Notes under the pieces: model-generated
The model's database searches: none
The model's input: the letters and a program-made list of their open reading frames with translations, nothing else
Told to the model about the DNA's origin: nothing
Shown: positions 37,601 through 51,302 of the stretch, piece by piece
Layout: every line of letters starts with the position of its first letter
Position numbering within the stretch: position 1 is the first letter of the stretch
Position numbers and translations under genes: made by a program
DNA from: Linnemannia elongata
Taxonomy: Eukaryota > Mortierellomycota > Mortierellomycetes > Mortierellales > Mortierellaceae
Assembly: GCA_036320915.1 (NCBI GenBank)
Contig: JAXBDG010000007.1
Location: 1,054,001-1,118,000 of the forward strand
DNA length: 64,000 nucleotides
Reading direction: 5' to 3'

Positions 37601-37716
37601 GTTTCTTACTTTGTGAGAGGAGCTGCAAGTTGTTGATGTGCTGAGAAGGAGGAGGAAGGGAAGGCAAAGGCCAGACCGGTGAGGAGTCCGATCAAGAACC
37701 AGACAAACGTCCACAT
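30733..37716 (-). CDS. Very large phosphatidylinositol phosphate kinase with N-terminal hydrophobic segment
   Basis: Three exons: 37716-37610, 37455-32995, 32881-30733; 2,238 aa. The kinase core begins near residue 1,150. It has GRVKFTDHAPLVFHAIRERF, HGRFLLKTLRG (ATP-binding Lys), LLPRYLGMYTFEKL, ERYDFKGSNVGRR (residue ~1,367), FQNRIFTGETQLIHLG, and GFMDYSMLVGIRIV (split by intron 2). It continues with YYFGLIDVLQKYNLVKWLER (~1,880) and ends with GRYAERLIDFM. These are the canonical motifs of PI4P 5-kinases (Mss4/PIP5K). About 350 residues lie between MDYSMLVGI and LIDVLQ, and about 325 more where a short activation loop is expected; both inserts are S/P/Q-rich. The first in-frame ATG gives MWTFVWFLIGLLTGLAFAFP, like a signal peptide or anchor. 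Residues 40-1,150 are Ser/Thr-rich and largely disordered. Confidence 0.85.
37570..37599. repeat. T30 homopolymer inside PIP-kinase intron 1
   Basis: Thirty thymines on the plus strand, hence A30 in the transcript, starting about ten bases after the exon 1 donor (GTAAGAAACC). It takes up a fifth of the 154-nt intron. Confidence 0.9.
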
Positions 37717-38574
37717 CAAGGGCAGTATAGCGGCCAACAAGCTGTGAGAGTAGGGTGTTCTTAGCGAGTGAGTGAGTGAGTGTAGTACGAGGGTGGTGTG
37801 GAGAGGGACAAGAAGAGGGTGAGAAAGTTTGAGGGAGTTATATGGTTTGTCTGCTATTTCCGTCAAGAAGGGGAAGCAATGAATGAATAGAAAAAGAAGG
37901 GCAATGAATGAATGAATGAATGAATGAATGAATGAAAGAAGAGGAGTGAGAAGACAAGATGTTCTTGCTGTGCAATCTGATTCCTCATCGGCCACTTCAA
38001 AGGGAAGAGGAGCGATGACTCGAGCAGAAGCAAAAGCAAGGCACGAGGTAGCTACGACAAGTGAGGCGAGAAGAGCCTTGATAGAAAAAAAAAGGGGTGA
38101 TTCTGTCGTTGTGCATCATCGAGGATCATCTGCCCTGTTGCTGAGTCCAAAGGGAAGAGGGGGGGTGACGGAAAAGAGCAAGCACGTAAACAAAAAGGGG
38201 TCCATGAGATCAAACCAAAAAGAAAAGGTGAAATAGGGGCTGGAAACGGGTAACTAGTTAGCCGCCTTCTGATCCTCCATTAACGACTGTATCCAGGTAC
38301 AATAGCATCACCATGGTACTGGTGCCTGCAGGAACAGGACGAGCAAAACATTTTTCAGGTACGATCAGTCGCAGATGTGTCATAAATCATGATTGGCTAG
38401 GTGTCGTGCACTTGCGATCAGCATGTCATTGCTTGTGCCCTGTTCGCGCCACCAATACTTTCTTTTTGCCAGGATGGCGTCTATTTTTTGTATGTTCATA
38501 AAGATCGTTCTACTCTACATTAGGAAAAAAAAAATGAAAATGAAAATGGGAAATGGTCATAAAATCTAGATGGA
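37717..38574 (-). promoter_or_regulatory. Spacer with AGC 3' end and PIP-kinase promoter
   Basis: 858 bp between two minus-strand genes. It contains GTGA repeats (37765-37782), an (AATG)n tract (37904-37935) and purine-rich stretches (37925-38230). The frame upstream of the PIP-kinase ATG stays open for ~90 codons but has no earlier in-frame ATG. No other gene is supported. Confidence 0.45.
37904..37935. repeat. (AATG)n tetranucleotide repeat
   Basis: Eight units of AATG on the plus strand, (CATT)n on the strand of the PIP-kinase gene, ~190 bp upstream of its ATG. The same repeat in the same relative orientation lies just upstream of TSR3 (63670-63707). Confidence 0.9.
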
Positions 38575-41014
38575 CTATGCGCGGGCAACGCCAGGAATGC
38601 TGACATTGGAGGGAACAATGCCAAACTTGTAGTGGACATCCAAAAGGATCTTGAGGGCGTTCTTGGACTGGAGGTAGCTCAAGTCCTCAGCAGGGGCAGT
38701 GGCCTGAGCCAATGCCTTGTTAGCAGAGTCAGACGCACCATCGAAGGGGAAGGCACGTTGGAGAACCTCGTAAACCATCAAGGTGGTACCGAACTGGGGT
38801 GATGAACGGAAGATACGGGCGGGACCTCCCTTGAAGAAGGCACGGAAACCCTCCTCTGCGTAGATTTTCCGTGCGGCATCTCTGATACCGTTGTAACTGC
38901 TCTGGCCCTTCTTGGCCTCGACCTGGAGACGGGTCTTGATAACATCAGCAGGGGTGGTGAAGTAGGCGGCGGGCATACCGGCAACGGCACCAGCAATCAA
39001 CAATTCGCTGATGGCCAGGCGGTGGTCAGGACCCTCCTTGAAGACATCCTTTTTCAAGTGAGCGTAGACAGGGAAGTAAATGGCAGAGAAGGGGATATCA
39101 CGGAGCAGACAGGCGCTGGCTCCTTTGTAAAGGCCAATGATTCCGAGGTTGCGGACAATGGCGACGGCACCGGGGCGAGGAGCATCCAAGGACTTTGCCG
39201 CCTCACCAGCGACCTGAAGACGAATCTTGACAATCTCCAAGGGGTTGGTGAAGACGACCTGCGAACCTCCAGCAACACCTCCAGCAATCAACTCGGCGGT
39301 GAACGTGATGTTTCCGTTCTTGTCGGTAAGGTTTCTTCTGACCAAGTCGTTCATGGTCAACTTGATAGCCTTCTCTGGAGCAACACCCTACAGTTCGACA
39401 ACATGAAAGAACAAAGGCAAGGGTCAATCTCACGTGCCAGTCAGGCAATCACTACATATTTGACAACCATAAGGAAAAAGAAAAGGAGACTTACAACCAA
39501 CTGAGGGCCAAGTCCACGGTACAATCCCAAGGCACCCTCATTCTTGATAACCTTCTTGAAGCAGTCGATGGAGTTCTTGTACAAGAGCTCACCGACAACC
39601 TTGGAACGCTGGTTCTGCATGCGGGTCTTGACAAGATCGATAGGGTAGACAACAGTGGCACCAACAGCTCCACTGATGGATCCCAGCAAGAAACCGTCTA
39701 TTGAATTCAAGGAGAAGCTTATGATTAGGTCGGGATAAAAAAAAATGGTAGCAACAATAGGAGTCCGCGGGAAAATATAGGTATTTGAAACTTACATGAT
39801 CCCTTCAAAAAGTCGTGCATGGCGCCGTGCTTGATCTCGGGCTGGGCAGCAGCGACGGGGACGGCGTGCTCCCACTTGGACTCGAGGAGGCGGAAGAAAT
39901 CGCGGAGGGTCAACTTGCCAGAGGCGTTCTCAAGGCCAGCAAAGTGGAAGATGATATCGGCCTCCATGGGAGTGAAGAGAGAGAAGCGAGTCTCCTTAGC
40001 GGCAGTGAGCAAGAAGTCGGCCTTGGTGATAGTACCGTCCTTGCTGGTGGTGACGGCGGAACGAACGACACGCTCGACCATGTCCATCTCGCGGATGACG
40101 TTGTAAAAGGCCATGACGTTGGCAAAGGAAATCTTGTTACCGGCATAAACGTTGCTGAGGGTAGGCAAGTTCTCGAGGACGTGATCGGAGAGCTTGTGGC
40201 CGGCGATATCGATCATGATCTTCTTAAACTCGTCGGGGGTAATGTAGCCACTGGTCTGGGTATCATAGTACTTGAATGCCTGGCGAAGGCGTTCAGCCTG
40301 GAGGCCCTTGAGGAGCTGGGTGAACTCCTTGTAGGGCATCTCATGAGCAGCGGTCTTTCCTCCGGTGTAGAGCTTGAGCCACTCGCACTCAAAGTCGAAG
40401 GGGATGGCATCCTTTCCAATGTTGGCTGAAAGGATCTGCTTGAACTGTTCCCGGGTGATCTTGCCCGATCCAGCGGTATCGAAAAGCCTGAAAGCGATCT
40501 CGTAGTCGGCATCGGGACGGGTGAGGAGATTCTCGAAGACGGTGCTAATATATCGCAAGAGATAATAATAAAGGCAACAACAACCGGTTAGGACCTCTCT
40601 GAAGTTGCTCAATTGCTTTTTTTGTTTGCTGCCGTTCATATCCATATCTACATAACCCCACTCGCAAGGCCTTTTTTTGAGTTCAACCATCAAGAAATCA
40701 CAAAGTAAAGGCGGGGTAAAATAAAATACGAGAGCCAAAGAGGATGAAAAAAAGAAAATTAGTCACTGGGCAACTTACAAGTCGGACATGGACAGAATGC
40801 CGCTCTTGGATTGATCGGCAACACTGAAAAGGATGCCGTACTGGGCCTTCTGGAGCTTTGTATAGTCCTCGCCGGGTGCAATCGCATTGACAAAGTCGTC
40901 CTTGGTCATGAACTTTTCACCGTTCTTCTCGAGAGAGGCGAACTTTTGGAAGATGCGCTTGTAACGCTCGCTGGAGACCTCGTTGGAGGGACTTGAGAGG
41001 GATTGTTGTGACAT
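38575..41014 (-). CDS. AGC1: Mitochondrial aspartate/glutamate carrier (calcium-regulated type)
   Basis: Four exons: 41014-40779, 40544-39796, 39697-39495, 39387-38575; 666 aa, close to animal aralar/citrin (about 675). The N-terminal ~330 residues are an EF-hand regulatory domain, including [13 protein letters not shown] and [13 protein letters not shown]. The C-terminal half is a mitochondrial carrier with three repeat signatures: [25 protein letters not shown] and [11 protein letters not shown]. The family exchanges mitochondrial aspartate for cytosolic glutamate plus a proton across the inner membrane and feeds the malate-aspartate shuttle; calcium acts from the intermembrane-space side. 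Having the EF-hand domain makes this the animal-like form rather than the S. cerevisiae Agc1 arrangement. Codons are strongly C/G-ending (Leu mostly CTC or TTG), consistent with high expression. The small C-terminal helix domain is present ([17 protein letters not shown]). Confidence 0.96.
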
Positions 41015-41564
41015 GACGATGTGAATATTATGTATGAAGTAGGGAAGAGACCAAAGATCTAGATGATATGACTGGTAACAGGTAGTAAGGAAAGGACGAA
41101 CAGGATCAAAATGAGATATAACAGTTAGGTCAGGTCGGGTCAGGTCAGGTCCACACCAGTTGGTCAGGAACTAACGAAAATTGCTGTGAGACCGAAAGGG
41201 ATGAACAGGATGTAGTTCCCCATCGAGATCAGACTGGTCGATCGGAAGCAACCCTTTTACTTCAAATTAGCATGCACCTAGGCACATGGCAGCCTGCCTC
41301 ATTCCTGTTCTCTTTTTTTTTTCCTGGAGCACATGTGTTCCAAAGTAGAAGTTTCATTTTTCCTCGGTGATCGGTCCTGTCATCCTGATCTGATCCCGCG
41401 TTCATGGTCGTGATCCATTTTTGGGAGGTGTTCTTTCCTGAACTGACTGTTGCGCTGTCTCCCGAGGGCGCATCAATGGTGCGTGTGTGGTGGCGCGCGT
41501 TGATGGTTAATATGTGATCCTTTTTGAAAAGGAGACAGTTTCTGCTTCTTACCAAGAGTCTAAC

Positions 41565-41780
41565 AACGAGGGAGGGGATCCAGGGCAGGGGTTAGGAGAG
41601 GAGGGAGGGGAGGAGGGAGGAGGGATTAGAGTAGAGAGGAGGAGAGGGACAAGGTGGGGATGAAAGGGTAGAAGAGAGGGAGAAGGAAGAGAAGAAAAAG
41701 AAGAAGAAAAAGAAGAGAAGAAAGAAGAGAGGGAAGGAAGAGAAGAGAGAAGAGAGAAGAGAAGGGAGAAGAGGGAGGTG
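41565..41780. repeat. Purine-rich (GA/GAA) tract
   Basis: About 215 bp almost entirely purine on the plus strand (GAGGAGGGAGGGG..., GAAGAAAAAG...). Its mirror-like polypurine/polypyrimidine composition could form triplex-type structures. It lies 550-770 bp upstream of the AGC ATG. Confidence 0.8.
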
Positions 41781-43290
41781 TTCGATCGAGCAATGGGTTA
41801 TTACTCACTCAGCTGAAGGGCAGGGCAGGCTCGACTTCTTTACATTTGATCCACATGGCTGCTCAAATTAAAACGGTGTCTGTTTGTACCTGACTGGCTG
41901 ACTGGCTGGCAGGCTGGCAGGACCACCACCAAACAACGGGTCGACTACATGTGCTTTCTTCTATTTTCGGTTCATCGCCGATGAAAAAAATGCGGGGTCA
42001 GCCTTTTCTTTCTTCTCACTTCGTTGTCTTTTGGCCGGCCTCTTTTATTCCTTCTTCTCTGGACGGACGGACGTACATTTATTTCTTCTTCATTCATACC
42101 ATTGATTTTTGTTATTCCTCATTGAAACCCTTCATGCTGCAAACACCTCTTTCTTTGTTGCCTCGGTAACGGCTGCTGTTTCTGCTACTGACGATCAAAA
42201 GCAGAGCCATATTCAACGGAACATGCTGTTATTTTTTCCGCGTAAAGAATACAAACAGAAAAGAGAGTTTTCTCTCGCTGTCTCCTTGAAAAAACAACCC
42301 TGAACTTCCTTCCTGGCCCATCAATCAGAAAAATCCAGCTTTCCTTTTCATACCCCTCTTTATCCTTTCACTCTCGTTCGTTTTCCTATTTGCAATCTCG
42401 CAAACATGAATACACACACACAGAAACCAATATCTCTCTTCTCAATCTGAACTCCCTCTTGGTTTCAATTGACAAGCCCATAGGTTTTGCTAATGCATGT
42501 ATACAAAACAATTCACCATCAACATTGGTGTATCGGGTGCTGTCCAAAAGGCGAAAGGCGGAGTGAAAAAAATATCGCAAAAAAAGAGAGATGTCGAAAG
42601 AATGGAATGAAATACATCGAAGACAAAAAAAAAAAAAAAAAGAGCAAGGAGAAAGTCGGAGCAAAGCGGCTCAGGGTCCCCAGACTAGGCAGACCAATGA
42701 GGTTGTGCACTAACAACGTGCTCTACCAGTCCCACGGACAACACTCTCACTCTCAACTCGTCTTCCTTTCCTCTCTCTCCCTTCCACTTGCTTTGTATTT
42801 CTTTTTTTTTTTTTTTTTCACTGTCCTGCTTCTCCCTTATTACCAACCAGAGCCTGGAAAAGGGCAAACACACGGTGCGCAAGTGCTTGTATGCAGATCC
42901 TTCATGCTAGTGCTTAGTCCCTTGCATTTTCACTGCAAAGTCAAAGCACAACCAGGGAGAGTCAAATGGACATGGTGGTGCGTTTTTGCAACCTTGCAGT
43001 GCAGGTTGGAGAACAAAGCTCCTGGAACAATTGAACACCCATTTCACTCATTCCTGGCTCTTTTTTGCTTCATTTACAGTATCTCCTTCTCTCCCTCTCC
43101 TCCTCTCTTTCAAAGCATACTTGTCTTCACGTGGAGAGTCCGTGAACCCTAAACACATCCGTTTATAGACGTACCCGTGGGGGAAACGAACAGGTCTGCA
43201 CCTGTGCAAGTTGAGCTGGAATGTTGTCACCCTCAAAAGTATAAGGCTGGTTTTTTTCTGACAATAAAAACAACAAAAAATTGTGCGGGG

Positions 43291-43325
<35 letters not shown>
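43291..43325. repeat. A35 homopolymer
   Basis: A run of 35 adenines, the longest homopolymer in the window, followed by a GA-rich stretch. A second run of 23 A lies at 43557-43579. Confidence 0.9.
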
Positions 43326-43327
<2 letters not shown>

Positions 43328-44425
43328 ACAGACAGAGAGGAGGAGAAAAGGCTGAGAGAGAGAAAGGGCTGGACGCTGAGAGCCGGAAAACTGATGGCAC
43401 ACGATACAGCTTCTGCCCTGTTCCTTCAGCCGTACCTGCTATTGGTCAACTCAGACTTCTTCCAAGTGCCGCATCCTGCACTGTTGCACAGTACTACAAT
43501 TGACAGTTCACGGATTTAGAAAGATTGACAAACAAAGGTTGGCGGAGCAAACAAAGAAAAAAAAAAAAAAAAAAAAAAAGGCGCACAGAGTGAACGACAT
43601 CACACCGCCACAATGTGCAGATCTTTTTTGAACCCGAGTCAACAAACTCTATGTGTCCTACCATCAACAGGGATAAAAAAGGGAGCATGCGTTATTTCTA
43701 GCTAACGCGACTCCTAGAACTTTTTTTTATTTGACTGGGTCAAAGTCTGCCTTCCAAGTCATGTTTCGAAATGGCTTTGCAAAAGAGAAAAAAAAAGAAA
43801 GACGTCCACGGCAATTCTGAGGAGGCGGATCTCCCTGAATTCATGGGGTGGAAGATTATTGCATTCTGTGTAGGACGATGGTGTGAGGCCAGAGATCAGA
43901 GATGTTCTCTCAAGGCGTACGTTATTGTGTTTGAAAATATCTGTGCCAGGTATCTGTTGTATGGTGGTTCCACATCTGGTTGCAATCGTCCAAGAATTGT
44001 AGTTACTTGGAGCATTCTTGAGAAGGCTTTTCTAGTTGATTGCTTCCATTCGGCAGCGAAACCAAAAGAAAGATTTCTTCTTTCTGAGGGATATGGTGAT
44101 GAACTAGACATGGGATGGATACATAACGCACTTGTGAGTGAGTGGTGGGGATCATTATCGGTGATATGTTTCACTCGAATAGCATGCACCAAGCAAGACT
44201 AGGTAGTAAAACATAGTGAGCTGAATTGCCTTTGTTGACCATTGACGAATGTCTGTGGTTGTACGACTGCAACAAGTTGAGGTTGGTTATTTTTTTCTCT
44301 CGGCTTGACCTTTTGGATCGTTGTCTGAACACTGCCGCTCTCACCTGCAAGTCACACTCCTTCTCTTAAGGAACTCAGGAACCAGGAACCACCTTCAACT
44401 GAACAGATTACTGAATGTATGAGTG

Positions 44426-44428
<3 letters not shown>

Positions 44429-44469
<41 letters not shown>
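44429..44469. repeat. TG dinucleotide microsatellite
   Basis: About 20 uninterrupted TG units about 360 bp upstream of the beta-tubulin ATG. Such tracts can form Z-DNA and are prone to slippage. Confidence 0.9.
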
Positions 44470-44470
<1 letters not shown>

Positions 44471-44826
44471 GAGTGAGTGTGATGTGTACCTGAATGTTTA
44501 GAAGAAGCTTTCCCAGAAAAAGAGCTTATCTCTCCTTAAATGTTCCTTCTTGTCCGTCCCTTTCCTATTTCGCGCAGCCCGTACCAATGGAGAACAAGAG
44601 AACCAACCAAGCAAGCCACACACATACCATTGAACCAACGCGTGTTGTTTCTCCATCCAAATAAAAATGCGTGCTCTCGTCTCTTTTCCCATTTTTGGCT
44701 CTTTACTTTCCCTTTCCTTAGTCCTCTCTTCTTCCTCCACACCGCCATCACCCAACCTTCCTCTTCTTCCTTCCTTCCCCCAAACTCCTCTTCCTTCACC
44801 AACCACCAACAACAAAAACATCAACG

Positions 44827-47727
<2,901 letters not shown>

Positions 47728-48525
47728 AAGACGCAGCAAGATAAAGAGAAAGCGACAACGAGACAGACAGAGAAACGCCCTTCCCCATTCTAGCATGACA
47801 CTTTTCAGTTTTACCCATCAATCCCAACCCCGAGCGAAACCCTTCGGCAGACCCATCTACCCACTCCTATCCATTCCTTCCTCTACTTTGTCTCTCGGCA
47901 GCTGCTGTCACCTGCGAGGGCATAGAGAGGATAGGCATAGGTAGGAACAAAGCCCCCAAAAGAAGATAGCTTCCTCCCTTTTCACCACCGCCCTCCTCCG
48001 AGTATCAAGATTTGCGAAATAAATGTCAAAAAAAAAAAGAAAACGAAAAGCTTCATGAGTTGTCTGGTGGTCGTTTGTTTGTTTGTTCGTTATTGCTTTG
48101 TCATTTTGTTTAGGCCACGCGGTCGGCAACAAAAGAGGCAACAAAAAAAGAAAATACAAAAAGGGCAGAAGGGATGAAACGACTCTGGAATGTGGTCAGG
48201 CTGAGGAATGTGTTTTTTTTGTGCAACCTTCACAACCAACCAATGCGCTCTTTCCATCCTTCGCGCCCGCCCATAATTAGTACCTATTTGCCTTCGTTAC
48301 TTCACGTATCTTTTTGAGTTTTCTTTGCAAAAGGTTTATTAGGTATGAAAAGGCATAAAAAATGAAGTAGATGGTAATGTGCCAGAAAGAACAGCAATGG
48401 AGAGAACAAGTCTTGCTTACAACTCCAATAAAGGCAATCCTGGCGAGAGTATATGAGAGTCTAGAGGTGATTGCCCTTGCGTTTTGTAAAAAAACAACCT
48501 CCAGGTGGTGTCGTGGGTTCTTTCT
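47728..48525. other. Convergent intergenic region, beta-tubulin / septin
   Basis: 798 bp between two convergent stops. The tubulin 3' region carries an AATAAA at 48018. Several A-rich runs follow (48028-48037, 48130-48160). No gene supported. Confidence 0.5.
48018..48023 (+). terminator. AATAAA poly(A) signal of beta-tubulin
   Basis: An AATAAA hexamer 291 nt after the tubulin stop codon. Motif evidence only. Confidence 0.45.
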
Positions 48526-51302
48526 TTACTTGCGCTTGGGGGAGAGGCCGACCTGCATGGACTCCAACTCAGCTTCCAGAGCCTTGATGTGAGAGTGCTC
48601 GGCTTCCAAGTCCTTGTTCAATCTGTCACGCTCAGCAATCAACTACAACAAGGAAGCAAAATAACAAAAGTGTGAGTAAACGTTTTCAGCCTAGGGTTCC
48701 GTATCAAACACACACAACACAACACAACGACAACAAAAAAAAATGAAAGAAAAAAGAAAAGCAAGACGTACCTGCTGCTCCCATGACCTGAAGCGGTTCT
48801 CCTCAAGTCTGACCTGCTCAGTGAAGCGCTTGCGAAGGGCCTCCTCCTCTTCCTTCCACTTGGGGTTGGTCACAGTCTTAACCTTTGGCTCGCCAATCTT
48901 GCGGGTCTCCATCTGGGCACGACGGTAGTTCTCGTAGTGGGTCTCCTCAGTAGAGTGGATCAAGTCCAACATGTGCGTGCGGATCAACAACTGGCGAAGC
49001 TTCTTAAAGTCGCAGTGGTCCTCATTCTCGACTATTGTTCACAGTGGGCATGATTCAAAGCGAAATCGTTAAAATCCATTTTTCTAGTATTGCTCTCCTG
49101 TTCTGTCTCGTCATGTCCTGCGTTGCTCCCTTTACCTTCAGCGACTCCCCAGGAGTACTGACGTCCCTTAACAGTGCGGCCGTCATGGGTGAGAACGTCG
49201 TCTGTGCTTCCAATGATAGAGAAGGGCATGGCAGCCTAATCATTCATTTCAAACCAATTTAACGTCCAAAAAAAAAAGAGTGAGTACCTTTGAAGCTGTG
49301 AAACATACACCTTCGGGAACATATATTAATAACATGCATGCATACATCGTGTGTCTTTTCTTACCATGATGCTCATGTTGCGCTTGGTGCTGGCCTCGTC
49401 GTCACTCTCTAGAGGGAACGTGTAGCACTGGATGTTTTGGGCAGCAATGACCTCCAAGATCTACATTGAAAGAAGACAACGTATAGGTGTCAGGTTTCGA
49501 CCATTCGTTCAAATATCATCGTACTCTTTCCATCGAAAAACATATACAAAAGCCACATACGCGCTTCTTGAACTTATGCAAGTCGGTGGGGGTCATGGTA
49601 TCGGCCTTGGCAATGACAGGGATCAAGTTGACGCGAGTTCCCAAACGCTTCATGACCTCAATATCAAGGGGCTTCAAGGTGTGGCCTGTGGGACGAATGA
49701 AATACAAGCAGCAGTGAACACGCATATCGCTCAACTCCTGACGCTTGGGCTGCTGGTCCTGACGCATGTACGACTCGTGCTGATCGTCGATAAAGTCAAT
49801 AATGGGCATCCAGCTGTCGCGATTGTTGGTATAATCTCCAAATCCAGGAGTGTCAATCACAGACAACTTGACGTTGAACTGTTTCTCCTCGAGCTCTATT
49901 GTGGAAATAGCATAGTGAACGAACACAACCAGAAGCAACGTAGTCAGTGTCGTTGTTCCAGACGGCTGGAAGAAAGAATAAAGGGCTTCTGGATGTAGCC
50001 GATATGCATTGAAACTGAGTTGCGTTTGTTGTTGTTGAAAGTTTTTTTTTGAGAGCGCTCTGTGTAGGACCATAATTAGAGAAGAAATGGAAAAAAAAAG
50101 AGCTCAACTTGACACAAATATAACATTAATGCGACCAGAAAGAGATGGAAGCACCCTTTTCTGTTCTCTTTTCCCCTTTTCTCTCATTCTTGTCTTCAAT
50201 TGACCTCGTTATCCTTCAAGGAGTACTGCTGAACTAAAAAAAGTGAGGGGTGGTCCCAAACTGGAGGCGGTTCAACATGTAGCATTTCCTGTCCGTCGCC
50301 GATGAAATCAATTCGGTTTGAAAATTCCAAGTTGTCTCAGGTTGAGAACACAGGCAGTTCCACCCGAATGAATAAAATAAAAAATAGGACAAGGGGAAAG
50401 AAAAAAGGTCTGCAAGGAAGGGGCTCGAATGCTCAGAAGAGGGAGAGAAGACACAGAGTAGGAGAGAGCCGGCATTTTTGGAGCCAAGGGAATAATAAAG
50501 AACGAGAGACAGAGACGCAAAGAGACAAAAAAAAAGGGAAACTTGGGGATAAGGACTCCGTTTCCCGGCAAAAAGTGTTTACAGTTTGCAGTGATTCTTC
50601 TTGTTGCTGGCTGCTCCTGTTGTTGGTTGAGGGTGGTCTTCTCTGCCTCTGCTGATGACTTTAATCCGGTGTCGTCTCCTGTTGCGTGTTGCCTTTGATT
50701 GGTGCAATTGAGCTTTCTTTGAATGCCATCTTGTTTTCTTTGCAAGGTTAATTATCGTCTGGCACGGACACTTTCCGACGTTGGTAACAGGAAAATATAA
50801 CATACCAGCGCGGATGATCTCAATCTCGACGGTCTTCTCGGTCGTCTTGTTGAAACGACGCTTGTGGTTCTTGGGAGCCTTGATGGTTGTGGTGAAGAGG
50901 GTGTTGATGAAGGTAGTCTTTCCGAGACCAGACTCGCCTAGAAGCAGTTGCACAGGTGTCGATTGAATTGTGTAGGTCAGCATACAGAAATAGGTATACT
51001 AAAGTCAAGGTAGCAATCAATGGGCGAGGAGTTGCTTGCTTGCCTGCGATCATCATGGTCAAGGCGCTTCCCTTCTTGGAAGCAATAGCATGGCGCCTAG
51101 AGAAGTAGCCGGACAAAAGGAAAGAAAGGTGAGCGAGTGGAGGCGAGATAGTGTGTTGTTCATTTTGTAATAAGATAATGTTCTCCAGTGGCGTCTGGAT
51201 TGAAGAGGGAAGTTGTAGAAGTTACTGTCAAAAAGGTGCAAGGACGTACTGGTTGGGAAGGTTGGCGATGCCGATGCCGGCGCCTGCTTGGGTTGATGCC
51301 AT
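48526..51302 (-). CDS. CDC11: Septin, Cdc11/AspA type
   Basis: Eight exons: 51302-51250, 51096-51044, 50937-50806, 49895-49561, 49460-49365, 49235-49136, 49031-48772, 48642-48526; 381 aa. The GTPase motifs are intact: [10 protein letters not shown] (P-loop), DTPGFGD (G3) and AKAD (G4). [21 protein letters not shown] and [20 protein letters not shown] are septin hallmarks and resemble Cdc11 most. [17 protein letters not shown] covers the septin unique element, and a C-terminal coiled coil ([11 protein letters not shown]... to ALEAELESM) follows. Septins form filaments at septa, hyphal tips and branch points. Intron 2 has a GC donor (GCAG/GCAAGC) with a normal TAG acceptor, and no usable GT is nearby. 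Intron 3 is 910 nt; the other five are 100-153 nt. Orthology to Cdc11 is inferred from motifs, not a tree. Confidence 0.94.

Larger units (their letters stand above)
41015..44826. other. Large divergent intergenic region, AGC / beta-tubulin
   Basis: 3.8 kb with no recognisable gene. Contents: GGTCA-type short direct repeats (41125-41151), a purine-rich block (41565-41780), tandem CTGGCTGA-like units (41889-41921), A17 (42625-42641) and T17 (42802-42818). Also present are A35 (43291-43325), A23 (43557-43579) and a TG microsatellite (44429-44469). The last ~300 bp before the tubulin ATG are CT-rich and end in a CAAC/A-rich leader, typical of strongly expressed fungal genes. Several ORFs of 60-220 codons exist but look compositional; the most protein-like is 43771-44202 (143 codons, plus strand). 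The length suggests rich regulation of two highly expressed genes, or a missed non-coding RNA or lineage-specific gene. Confidence 0.5.

Noticed and set aside
39815..40429. 204-codon plus-strand ORF inside the AGC gene
   Set aside because: Antisense shadow of a strongly codon-biased exon; the minus-strand frame encodes the EF-hand domain.
42487..43152. 221-codon plus-strand ORF with poly-Lys and poly-Phe runs
   Set aside because: Built on A17 and T17 homopolymers and CT-rich sequence; no conserved features.
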